A DNA stretch of 43,904 nt from an uncultured Trichormus sp. (lineage in GTDB: Bacteria; Cyanobacteriota; Cyanobacteriia; Cyanobacteriales; Nostocaceae): the NCBI GenBank assembly GCA_936914905.1, contig CAKZGI010000334.1:1-43904 (forward strand), read 5' to 3'. Numbering within the stretch: position 1 is the first letter of the stretch; every line of letters starts with the position of its first letter. Position numbers and translations under genes: made by a program. Below the pieces are notes generated by a model that searched no databases, was not told the origin of the DNA, and worked only from the letters and a program-made list of their open reading frames with translations. Positions 18,805 to 27,070 of the stretch are shown piece by piece.

Positions 18805-19102
18805 ATGGTTAAACCCACTGATAGTAGACTCGTTTGGAATAATTCTGCCCACATTCCTAGCCTTATCCCCATTTTAGAACGTTTGTGTCAACAGGATGGT
18901 ATTTCTACTGTGATACGGGCGGTAATTTGGACAAGTGAAAGGCCATGCGCCAAAAATGCGTGTGTATCTCTCTCTAGCTATTTGTGGGGGTTATAAAGTC
19001 ATTGTAGGCCAGGGAAAGATGCTGCAAGAGGTTTTTGTGCTAATAACTTTAGCAGAGGAACAACTCAAATATGTGAGCGCTATAGCCATGAAAACTACAT
19101 GA
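18805..19102 (+). pseudogene. DUF2103 family protein broken by a single-base frameshift
   Basis: The first frame reads MVKPTDSRLVWNNSAHIPSL, then IPILERL and VIRAVIW, and derails. The +1 frame from about 18928 continues GQVKGHAPKMRVYLSLAICG, GYKVIVGQGKMLQEVFVL and a natural stop at 19102. Joined, these match the whole of the cyanobacterial DUF2103 family (about 100 residues). One extra T in the run at 18926-18928 explains the break, and the rest is well preserved, so inactivation is recent or could be a sequencing error. Confidence 0.8.
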
Positions 19103-19155
19103 ACAAGAAAATTGAACCAGGGAAGAATTGAAAAGACTCCTCCCTTGACATTTGA

Positions 19156-19476
19156 CTATTCTTCAACTTCATGTACTGCAAATTTATGTAATGGCAAACT
19201 AAGAATACAAGAAAAAGTTAAAAAATATGACAAAGCTCTAGTAATCTTTAGAGTTGTGGTTAAACCTTCCCAATCTGGTAAAACCATTTTTTCAATACCA
19301 AAAGCAACACAATAAATTAGCCAGTAAGCAAAGCTCATTCTCAACAGGACTTCTTCTAACGCTCGGGCTTCATTTTTCTCTATCTTACTGTCCCACAGTA
19401 ATACTAGACCAACAATACAAGCCACAAATGAAACAGCAACTACAAACTCGTGGCAAAGTAGATTTGCTAAAAACAT
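19156..19476 (-). CDS. small membrane protein of unknown function
   Basis: A 106-residue product with three likely membrane helices (about 8-27, 44-62 and 78-98) and a charged loop (SKIEKNEARALEEVLLRM). I do not recognise a named family. The open frame is intact, with a reasonable amphipathic pattern, and starts at ATG 19476 after a G-rich stretch. Competing frames on the plus strand lack such structure. It sits between pseudogenes, so its conservation is worth noting. Confidence 0.55.
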   Translation of the reverse strand: MFLANLLCHEFVVAVSFVACIVGLVLLWDSKIEKNEARALEEVLLRMSFAYWLIYCVAFGIEKMVLPDWEGLTTTLKITRALSYFLTFSCILSLPLHKFAVHEVEE

Positions 19477-19605
19477 TTGTCTTTAATCCCCATATTAAAT
19501 TATGTCTGTATCGACATTAAGTCTAAAGGTATAGTCCTTACAGCTACACAAAATATTTACAAACTGCAATACTTGATAGGCATATCTGTAAATAATTGCA
19601 ACAAT

Positions 19606-19655
19606 AATCATCTTATTTATTAAGTACTTTAATCATCTTATTTATTAAGTACTTT
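19606..19655 (+). repeat. 25-bp tandem duplication
   Basis: The unit starting aatcatcttatttattaagt is present twice head to tail (19606-19630 and 19631-19655) without mismatch. It lies in decayed spacer DNA and looks like a slippage product. Confidence 0.9.
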
Positions 19656-19787
19656 CAAAGTAAAATTTTTCATCACTTAGACAATTAGACAATTACCGAG
19701 TTCTCAAACTACCTTATCTAGTACATTAAGGCATAAGTAAAACACTAATTCCAAAAGTACGAAATGCTTAAATCGTATTCATTTTTA

Positions 19788-19877
19788 AGTTTGAATTCAC
19801 GGTATTACTAGTAAAGTAGGACGTAAATAAACCAACTATTTAAAATAGATGAAAAGGCTACTCCATAAGATTTCCGA
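19788..19877. repeat. MITE-like repeat, fused end fragments (copy C)
   Basis: Bases 19788-19811 match the right end of copies A and B (TTGAATTCACGG...ACTAG). Directly after, sharing the same CTAG, 19808-19877 matches their left end (CTAGTA...ACGTAAATAAACC). A right end abutting a left end suggests two neighbouring insertions or an internal rearrangement. Confidence 0.55.
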
Positions 19878-19982
19878 CTTTTGACTTTCGCCTTCCGGTA
19901 CTAGTGACTACCTAAGTGCTGAATACTTATCAGGCATTTACCTAATTACCTGTAATGTCCTTTTATGCTGTTTCTTTAGTTC

Positions 19983-21170
19983 TTATACAAATTTTATTTG
20001 CAAACTTTCGACTGAATCTAATTCATTTGGGTGTGTTTTTACCCATTCTTCTCCATCTCCAAGAATTCTAGCTAAATGAGGTTCGATATTTTCTCCAGTT
20101 ACTAGAACACCAAAATCTGCTGATACTTCATTTTCTTTTTCTTTATCAGCAAGAATGGGATTTGATAGTAAATCACCTGCTCGTTTAGCATAATGGTAAT
20201 TATCAGCATAGTTATCCATTATATCCTTAACTGATTCAGCATTGATAGTATTATATCCAAAGAAATCGTAGACAGGAGTTACTTGCACAACTTCCCTATT
20301 CCAATTTTCAAAGGTTTGCCAATCTCCTGTAGCGCGAATTGCTTACCATTTAGTAGCATGAGCAGGATAAATATAAACAATTAGTCTTATCTTCTTTTAT
20401 CGACACAAATTAACGATTTTTTGGAAGTTATCAAAATGTTTATTACATAACTTATATTTGTGATGTAGATTGTATTATCTACAACTAGATGCTGTAAGCA
20501 TTCCTTTAGTATTTCCACCTTTATATTGACGATTAAGTAGGAACTAATTTTATCCATATTAGTTGTCTTTATTAGACTAATTCAAACTACCTAATACTGT
20601 TTCCTTGCTCACGTATAAAGTATCTATTGAGAAGAGAGAATTCATAAGATCAGCAGGAGTTAAACAAGTTTTTTCTAAACTACTTTAATAAAAGCTAGTT
20701 TTATTACTCATAAGATCATTGAAAATAAAAAAATAAGTTCCCAAAGTTACTTCTTTTTAGGTAAGGCTAATTTCTAACTTTATGTTATAAATACCGAATA
20801 ATTCCGGATGGACTAGCTCCATAAAGAGCTAGATTGTAAACAAGTTGAGCACTAAATAAAGTTGGATGACTAGGATCTCCTTGTTTAGTTCTTGATAAAC
20901 CTAAAAATAAAACCTCTGGTTTTACTTGAAGAATATCAATAGTTCTATGTAACCGATCATTAAAATTTCTTTTAGGTCTTACATGATTAATACCCGAAAA
21001 TTGGGAGTTTCATATATTCCAGAAGGATCAATGGTCAGATTAAGACTTACTACCATCAAGATAGATATCGGTATAGTTACTAAAAGCCACTTATTAAAGT
21101 GAGGATAATTATCTGACTTCCTAGGTTGAGTTTCACAAAAATTAGTTAAACTGGAAGAAGAACTACTCAT
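19983..21170 (-). pseudogene. SGNH-like protein of an MBOAT acyltransferase pair, decayed
   Basis: The N-terminal frame (ATG 21170) reads KWLLVTIPISILMVVSLNLT, IDPSGIYETPNFR and stops. The +1 frame continues GINHVRPKRNFNDRLHRTID, VKPEVLFLGLSRTKQG and FSAQLVYNLALYGASPS. After a badly eroded middle, the C-terminal part reads AIRATGDWQTFENWNREVV, TPVYDFFGYNTINAES and NYADNYHYAKRAGDLL to a stop at 19983. The layout (one N-terminal helix, then a GxSRTKQG SGNH-like block) is that of the membrane-linked proteins encoded beside MBOAT O-acyltransferases. The MBOAT remnant directly upstream supports this. Confidence 0.7.
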
Positions 21171-21389
21171 GGGAACTGGGAAATACTATTATACTTTTTA
21201 TACTTGTTTATAAAATTGAGAATAAAGTAATTCAGAAATATTATTCAGGGGAAGTATGGAATAGCTAGCCAATAAACATATACCACTTCCCCACGATTTG
21301 TTAGAAGTTATTTTATTCCTGATTTCCTAAATATTAGGTAGGAATATAACAGTAATAATTAGTGCAAATAAGACAACAATGCTTAAAGA

Positions 21390-22723
21390 TTATTTACCAT
21401 AAAATTCAGGTAAATAAGTCGGCTGATTCCATTCTTGAACTTGAATACCAAATTGAGACAGAATAGACAGTTTAGCACCTGGTGCACCAGGGATAACTAT
21501 GCCATTTATTCCCGATATTGTTTTGAGAAGTTCTATAGCATCCCGTAAATTTTGAGCGCGGAGGATTACCCAAACCACTACCACTGCAAGAAATGTCATC
21601 AACGACTCTCCTAATCTAGTAAGTTTAATATTTAGTTTTCGCCAGCCATGATTTATTGATGATAATATACCTTGTAATCCTCACGAAGTCGGCAATTTCC
21701 AACCTGGAAAATACCATAATTCTCCTAATAAAATGGTGATAATTAAGTTGACATAATGTTGGACTTCTTCTTTATGACTTCCTAGTAAGGGAAAGTATAA
21801 ATGAGTCTAAAAAAGTTAAAAATGTTAATATACTAACGTCTCTAAAAGTCAGTAATTTAAGTAGATTTATAGGGGGAGTTAAACTTGATTAATAGGTGAG
21901 TTTTAAACATAAATCCTAGTCCAACTGCTATATCTAAATAACTTGAAAAATCAAAATATACCTGAATTTTATAGGTTGAAGCTCCTACCCGAGCTTCAAT
22001 GAATGTGGGAATATCAGCATGAGTAAATACTAGGACTACCCACTGATCTAAACTATCGGCAATGATAATTTTTTAGCTAAACCTAGACTAAATAGCGTTA
22101 GCCCTAAAGGAAAATTTCTACCAGAAAAGACAAAGTATTTGAAACGATCCAGTTCGGGAATGAGTTCATCATGACGTACTATTGGACTGGCAATTAGGTG
22201 AGGAAAGAAGAGAATAAATGATGTGTAACTTGGTAAGTTATACTCTTCACCTTTAACTTGTGCAAGATAGGCTATCTAGTCGGTACGTATTTGGGTAAAG
22301 GTGTAAACAGAAATCCCCAGGATAAGTATTGAAGTACACAAATTCCATTTAGCTGCAAACAAACTACTAACTGAAGATAAAAAGAAGTTAGCTTATTTAT
22401 AATAAGCAATTAGGCTGATATAGGTTACAGTACCAATAATCAATAAAAGTTTAGCTCGACTACTAAAGAGTTGGGCTGAGGTGATCGCCATCCTAATTTG
22501 ATAATTAAAAACAATAGAAAGAATAATAAGTAAAATATATCCGGGGGTTAATGCCTGTCGTACTGGAGAAAAAAGATTCCAATAAGAATGGAGAAATATA
22601 GAAGATATGAGCAGTCAAGATAATACTAATTGATTTAGTCTCTATTTACTTACTTAAGAGCGACAATACCAGCAGAGTTACTGGCAAAAACCCTAAGATA
22701 AAAACGGAAGAACTACACAACAT
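21390..22723 (-). pseudogene. MBOAT family O-acyltransferase (AlgI-like), decayed
   Basis: Pieces on the reverse strand follow the family order. They are SVFILGFLPVTLLVLSLLSK (from ATG 22723), SYWNLFSPVRQALTPGYILL, FILFFPHLIASPIVRHDELI, FPLGLTLFSLGLAKKL, a segment resembling YILIFQVI-like 'YFDFSGY', ILLGELWYFPGW, LSSINHGWRKLNIKL, and the last piece MTFLAVVVVWVILRAQNLRD. Many stops and frameshifts separate them. MBOAT proteins transfer acyl groups to exported polysaccharides or similar. The family His is expected in the 'WHG' motif, and that position is altered (ELWYFPG), a further sign of death. Confidence 0.75.
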
Positions 22724-23117
22724 ATACGTTAAGCACTAGGAGTTATCGCCCCAACGAGCACGTAATTTTCATAAACTAGCCGAAAATATTAGCATAAAAA
22801 AGCTAGTGCTTTTAAACTTGTTGTAAATTTATTGCTAGAGTTCCTGATTGTATTGTGAATCAATCTTACCATTCAATCTAGCAATTTGTTGTCAGAGTAT
22901 ACCCTTAAGCATTCCTGTTCAAAATCACCAATGCTTACCCAGAAACTATAACTATCTTACCAATGTTCCTTCTTACAAATCAGTGCATTGTGTTTCAGGG
23001 TATATATTATATATAATAATATATTGATAAGCTGCAAACGCTTCACTCCGATGAGGATATCCTAGAGCTACTAAAACACTTACTTCTCTAATTTTTAACC
23101 CCCCCAGGCGATAATTA
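22724..23117. other. gene-free AT-rich stretch
   Basis: I see no coding frame, RNA or clear repeat. It includes a very AT-rich run near 23000-23028. The right end may contain eroded 5' parts of the histidine-kinase remnant (for example DEDILELL near 23053), but this is weak. Confidence 0.4.
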
Positions 23118-24022
23118 TTGCTATCCGATTCACATCAATCCAAGGACGGCGTATATCAACAGCAGTTTGATAAAATATCTCTAATATATAAGGTGTTAAT
23201 GAATTTGTATGTTAATACCCATGATGCTATACCCAAATGTGACATTTTAAAGACTACTGCCGAAAATATTTTAGTTGATGAGAATTATGATCGAATGCAC
23301 ATTAATGCTCAAGTTAGACGTTATGTTGTTATTACTGAAACTGATACTAGTAGTAGCATGAATCCAATAATTATGGACTGGATATTTGAAGCATTTTTTA
23401 CTACTAAGGAACTTGGTTCTGGGACTGGTTCATATCTTTCTAGCGTCTTGGGAATTATTAAAAATAATGGCAGTTTTATCAATGTTCATAGCGAAGAAAA
23501 AAAGGCAGTAAATTCAAAGTTTATTTAGCGGCATAAAATACAACTGAAATTATCAAAGAACCAGAAATATCTTTGACTCAAGACAATGGAGAACTAATAT
23601 TAGTTTTAGATGACAAAGCTGCTATTTTTGATATTACAAAAACATCACTATAACAATACAACTATCAAGTAATGACAGATCATGATGGTATTGAAGCAAT
23701 TCCTTTATATGTAGTAAATAGAATTCATATGTAGAATTTAACAATGAAATGTCTCTAGTGTTCACTGATATAGTTATGGGATATAGTGATGGACTCCATG
23801 GATGGACTAACTACTATCCCTACTCTCAAGAAAATTAATCCGAATGTCAAAATTCTTGCTATCAGCGGACTGCTATCCAGCGATAAAGTAAATGCATTTG
23901 ACCACCTGGGTATTGAATCTTTCTTATACAAACATAATAGGACAGACAAATTGTTAAAAACCATTAGCACAGTAGTCAGTTACAGCAGATTGCAAATCAA
24001 TGAGGTACAGAATCTCAATTGA
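23118..24022 (+). pseudogene. hybrid histidine kinase / response regulator remnant
   Basis: The first frame (23118-23528) resembles a HATPase_c domain: VLMNLYVNTHDAIPK (degraded N-box), YVVITETDTSS (degraded G1), FEAFFTTKELGSGTG (F-box) and LSSVLGIIKNNGSFINVHSE (G2). In shifted frames a receiver domain follows: GELILVLDDKAA, NYQVMTDHDGIEAI, DSMDGLTTIPTLKKI, VKILAISGLLSSDKVN and the end DKLLKTISTVVSYS. Normal family motifs such as N-A-R-D-A-M and D-T-G-x-G-I are changed, and stops interrupt the receiver. The sensor and dimerisation parts are missing. Confidence 0.8.
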
Positions 24023-24109
24023 AACCTAGACAGTAAGAAAGTTTTACTCCTGACTCCTGCTTTATCATTCTCTTCACTGTTACCTGTCACCTATCACTTA
24101 TCACCTGAT

Positions 24110-24646
24110 TCAATTACCAATCAATTCCACCGCATCCCGTCCATCCCCCTCTTGTAAGTAAACTTTGACAATCTCTTCTTTAGCAGTAGGCAGTTTCTTA
24201 CCTACAAAATCTGGGTGAATTGGTAACTCGCGATGACCCCTATCTACTAATACAGCCAAACGAATCACCTCTGGTCTACCATACTCATTCACTGCATTCA
24301 AAGCAGCACGAATTGTTCTACCTTTGAAAATGACATCATCAACTAGAACGACTGTTTTCCCTGTTAAGTCAAAAGGTATCTCAGTTTTAGCAGGTGTTCT
24401 TAAGCCAATTTTATCTAAATCATCACGATAGAATGTAATATCTAAGGCTCCAACTGACACATATATATCTTCAAGAGTTTCTATTTGACGAGCCAATAAA
24501 ATAGCTAAAGGTACACCTCTAGTGTGAATACCCAAAAGTACCAATTGGGACAAATCACGAGTTCTTTCAATAATTTGAGAAGCAAGGCGGGTCAAGGTAC
24601 GACGCAGTTCTTCTGATGAGAGAATTTCAACTACTTTGGTAGACAT
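24110..24646 (-). CDS. pyrR: bifunctional pyrimidine operon regulator / uracil phosphoribosyltransferase PyrR
   Basis: A 178-residue PRTase-fold protein with the PRPP-binding motif [13 protein letters not shown] (99-111), the N-terminal region [22 protein letters not shown] (39-48) and the FYRDDL segment (72-77) that are standard in PyrR. In Bacillus it binds pyr mRNA to attenuate transcription and also makes UMP from uracil. No pyr genes or attenuator are visible nearby, so in this organism the UPRTase activity may be the main role; that is inference. The gene is separated from cobD by 72 bp and read in the same direction. Confidence 0.94.
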   Translation of the reverse strand: MSTKVVEILSSEELRRTLTRLASQIIERTRDLSQLVLLGIHTRGVPLAILLARQIETLEDIYVSVGALDITFYRDDLDKIGLRTPAKTEIPFDLTGKTVVLVDDVIFKGRTIRAALNAVNEYGRPEVIRLAVLVDRGHRELPIHPDFVGKKLPTAKEEIVKVYLQEGDGRDAVELIGN

Positions 24647-24718
24647 AAATACTGGGGGAGGGAGATGGAGGAATATTTATCTTTCTTCAGCTTTCAGCTT
24701 TCTGTCTCCAATTATGAA

Positions 24719-25681
24719 TTACGAATTATATATTAAAAATATTGCCAACCCCAACCACAGTAAAAACGAATATCTAGTCAATTGCAAAGCTCTGTAAATT
24801 GATGCTGGAGTTATTGGATAAGTAGCATCTCCTAACAATGGTTTATTTTTAGTTACTCCACCATAATAATTTATCCCTCCCATCTGTACACCTAAAATAG
24901 CCGCATAGGCACACTCGCTCCAACCAGAATTAGGACTGGGGTCTTGAATAGCATCCCGGCGACAAATACTCCAAACATGTAAGGGTTTAACTGATAAAAG
25001 TCCCAAAGTCATCACTGTTAACCTACAAGGAACCCAAGTTAAAAAGTCTTCTGACCTAGCACTGAACCAACCTATATAAGTATAGGGTGCTTGTCGATAA
25101 CCCACCATTGAATCTAAGGTACTACTGGCCTTATATGCTAGAACCAAAGGGACTGCTCCAACAAAAGGAACTAATGCACCCACAATTGCATAGAATAAAG
25201 GAGCCATTACTCCATCCGTAGCATTTTCTGTTACTGTTTCTAGAACTGCTCGCAAAACTTCTGGTTCTGAGAGGTTTGCTGTATCACGACTCACATAATT
25301 ACTTAAAATCTGTCGCGCTTCTTCTAAATTTCCTGTTGTTAAAGGTTTGATAACATCTACAGCAGCAGTTCGTAAACTATGAAGGGCAAAACAACTGGCT
25401 AGAAAAATACTCTCTAATATGATTCCTAACAATGGATGCAGCCATTTGGCTATTTGAATGATTGACCAGCCTGACAAACCACTCCCTATTATAAGTAATA
25501 TAGCGAGTATAATTCCAGCTAGACGCTGTGTTATATCACTCTGGCAATGTTGCAGACAAAATTTACTTAAGCCAGAAATTATCCACCCCATCACTCGCAC
25601 TGGATGAGGCCAACCCCAAGGGTCGCCAATTAAATAATCTAACAACGCTGCAATGATGAAGATATAGATGTTCTTGGTCAT
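24719..25681 (-). CDS. cobD: adenosylcobinamide-phosphate synthase (CobD/CbiB)
   Basis: This integral membrane enzyme joins adenosylcobyric acid to aminopropanol (or its phosphate) in cobalamin synthesis. From ATG 25681 the product has 320 residues, as usual. Signatures are DYLIGDPWGWPHPVRVMG near the N-terminus, SRDTANLSEPEVLRA, ETVTENATDGVMAPLFY, AYKASSTLDSMVGY and the C-terminal GGINYYGG. Several hydrophobic helices are present. The in-frame TTG 25711 would add ten residues. The gene lies 69 bp downstream of an Rrf2-type regulator gene. No B12 riboswitch can be recognised in front. Confidence 0.94.
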   Translation of the reverse strand: MTKNIYIFIIAALLDYLIGDPWGWPHPVRVMGWIISGLSKFCLQHCQSDITQRLAGIILAILLIIGSGLSGWSIIQIAKWLHPLLGIILESIFLASCFALHSLRTAAVDVIKPLTTGNLEEARQILSNYVSRDTANLSEPEVLRAVLETVTENATDGVMAPLFYAIVGALVPFVGAVPLVLAYKASSTLDSMVGYRQAPYTYIGWFSARSEDFLTWVPCRLTVMTLGLLSVKPLHVWSICRRDAIQDPSPNSGWSECAYAAILGVQMGGINYYGGVTKNKPLLGDATYPITPASIYRALQLTRYSFLLWLGLAIFLIYNS

Positions 25682-25750
25682 TGGTAATTGGAAACAGGGA
25701 ACTCCAAACAAGTTATATTAATAACTGATAACTGTTAATTGACAACTGGA

Positions 25751-26194
25751 CTAAACTAAAAAACTAGCTACTTCTCCCAGAGATGCCTGCCAACTACGAG
25801 CATCATAATAAAGGTCTGCCAGAGTGATACTATATAAAGCCTCTTTTAGTTTTTGGTTAAGTCTTTGCCATAGTGTAAATGTTACCCAATCTTCCGCTTG
25901 TACAGGACGTGGATTGTTCAAAGGTAAGTGGGTTATATTTTCCCCTACTGCTTCTAAAATTTGTCCTATAGAGATTTGTGCAGGTTTTATTGCTAATTGA
26001 TAACCACCGATGCTGCCACGAATTGATTTCACTAACCCGGCGCGACGCATTTCTATTAGCAGTTTCTCTAAATAAGGAGCCGGAATATCTTGACGCTTGG
26101 CAATTGCTTTTACAGACACAGGTCCATATTTTGGCTGTAAACTTAAATCTAGCAATGCCTTAACACTATAGTGTCCTCTGGTGGTTACTTTCAT
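25751..26194 (-). CDS. Rrf2 family transcriptional regulator (cysteine-free)
   Basis: A 147-residue winged-helix regulator. It starts MKVTTRGHYSVKALLDLS, followed by the recognition region IPAPYLEKLLIEMRRAGLV and the wing SIRGSIGGYQLA, all typical of Rrf2/IscR proteins. The segment that in IscR holds three Fe-S-binding cysteines (here ITHLPLNNPRPVQAEDW) has none, and the whole protein contains no cysteine. It therefore cannot bind a cluster the IscR way. Targets are unknown; candidates are the cobD/pyrR genes downstream or its own promoter. Confidence 0.88.
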   Translation of the reverse strand: MKVTTRGHYSVKALLDLSLQPKYGPVSVKAIAKRQDIPAPYLEKLLIEMRRAGLVKSIRGSIGGYQLAIKPAQISIGQILEAVGENITHLPLNNPRPVQAEDWVTFTLWQRLNQKLKEALYSITLADLYYDARSWQASLGEVASFLV

Positions 26195-26548
26195 CTGTCA
26201 GATATCAGGGAATGGGGAATAGGGAAGCAATATGTCAATGTCAATGAGCAATGGCTAATGACTTCAAGATCATCTTCCGTGAGCAGCGAATTTTTTACGG
26301 GACTTTAAAAAAGTTAAACAACTACAGTCTACCAGCAATTCACAAACTATATATATATCACCATTGTCAGAATTGTATTTCAGAAAATATCTTGACAAGA
26401 TTGGTAATTGTGCAACAATTTTTTCTGTAAGTGTAATATACTTGCCTATGCTGAGATAAAAAATAAAGGATTCTGTTCCTGTTAGCTCAGTATCAGTTAA
26501 AATAAAATCGATTCAACCACTTCAAACATTCATTTTCGACCTAAGTTG
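26195..26548. other. divergent regulatory region between the Rrf2 and cyAbrB genes
   Basis: Both flanking genes encode regulators and read away from this 354-bp gap. It includes a TTGACA-based promoter with an overlapping palindrome (26392-26420), an alternating TA run (26347-26356) and no coding frame. Confidence 0.5.
26392..26420 (+). promoter_or_regulatory. promoter with overlapping palindrome upstream of the cyAbrB gene
   Basis: TTGACA (26392-26397) is followed by a 17-bp spacer and ACAATT (26415-26420) as a weak -10. The -10 is the right half of the perfect palindrome AATTGT-GCA-ACAATT (26406-26420). A repressor bound there would block the promoter; autoregulation by the adjacent cyAbrB or Rrf2 protein is plausible but unproven. 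Confidence 0.4.
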
Positions 26549-26962
26549 ATGCCTAAACAGAAAAAAATTGACCCCCTTGTTGGTGAAGAACTGCTCAAAA
26601 AAGTCAAGGAGCTAGAGAACGAGAGCAAGGAAGACAAAGCTAAACAGTGTGGCTACTATACTGTTACCAAAAATGGTATAGAGCGCGTCAATATGATGAA
26701 ATTCTTGAATGCCCTAATTGATGCTGAGGGCATTCAGTTGGATAGCACACCTAGTGCTAATGGTCGTGGTGGACGCAGTGCTAGCTATAGAATTAGTGTG
26801 CAGTCGAATAATAACTTACTGATAGGTTCCGCTTATACAAAACAGATGAATCTTAAACCTGGAGATGAATTTATCATCACTTTGGGTAAAAAGCACATTA
26901 GATTGCGGCAAGTAGACCCAGAATACAGGGAAGAGGATGCTGAAGTAGAAGCTACAGCTTAA
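26549..26962 (+). CDS. cyanobacterial AbrB-like transcriptional regulator (cyAbrB)
   Basis: A 137-residue DNA-binding protein of the cyAbrB family, global regulators of carbon, nitrogen and redox genes in cyanobacteria. It begins MPKQKKIDPLVGEELLKKV and has the conserved QCGYYTVTKNGIERVNMMKF block. Its AbrB-like swapped-hairpin DNA-binding domain is at the C-terminus (SYRISVQSNNNLLIGSAYT and KPGDEFIITLGKKHIRLRQ), the arrangement opposite to Bacillus AbrB. It closely resembles the Anabaena CalA/CalB proteins, but I cannot say which paralogue. ATG 26549 is preferred over TTG 26546. It converges on the ClC gene across a repeat hairpin. Confidence 0.93.
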   Translation: MPKQKKIDPLVGEELLKKVKELENESKEDKAKQCGYYTVTKNGIERVNMMKFLNALIDAEGIQLDSTPSANGRGGRSASYRISVQSNNNLLIGSAYTKQMNLKPGDEFIITLGKKHIRLRQVDPEYREEDAEVEATA

Positions 26963-27070
26963 TGATTTGTCATTTGTCATTTGTCAGTTGTTTATCTTTA
27001 TCAATGACTAATGACCAATGACCAATGATTAATGACCAATGATTAATGACCAATGATTAATGACCAATCA
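26963..27070. repeat. short tandem repeats (ATGACCA/ATGATTA) between cyAbrB and clc
   Basis: From about 27002 the heptamers ATGACCA and ATGATTA alternate, giving three near-perfect 14-bp units (AATGACCAATGATT). On the left, TGTCATTTGTCATTTGTCA is roughly their inverse, so the transcript can fold into a long hairpin serving both convergent genes. The repeat runs into the ClC gene: its last codons and stop (27057-27069) are made of repeat sequence. Confidence 0.75.

Larger units (their letters stand above)
19477..19982. other. gene-free stretch with repeats
   Basis: No coding frame is supported. It contains a 25-bp tandem duplication (19606-19655) and MITE-end fragments (19788-19877), given separately. 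Confidence 0.5.

Noticed and set aside
19112-19520. Plus-strand frames of 67 and 88 codons opposite the small membrane protein
   Set aside because: The reverse frame has coherent membrane helices and a start with upstream purines; the plus frames do not.
27002-27069. Repeat array considered as a CRISPR
   Set aside because: Units are 14 bp and directly adjacent with no unique spacers, and no cas genes are near; it is a short tandem repeat.
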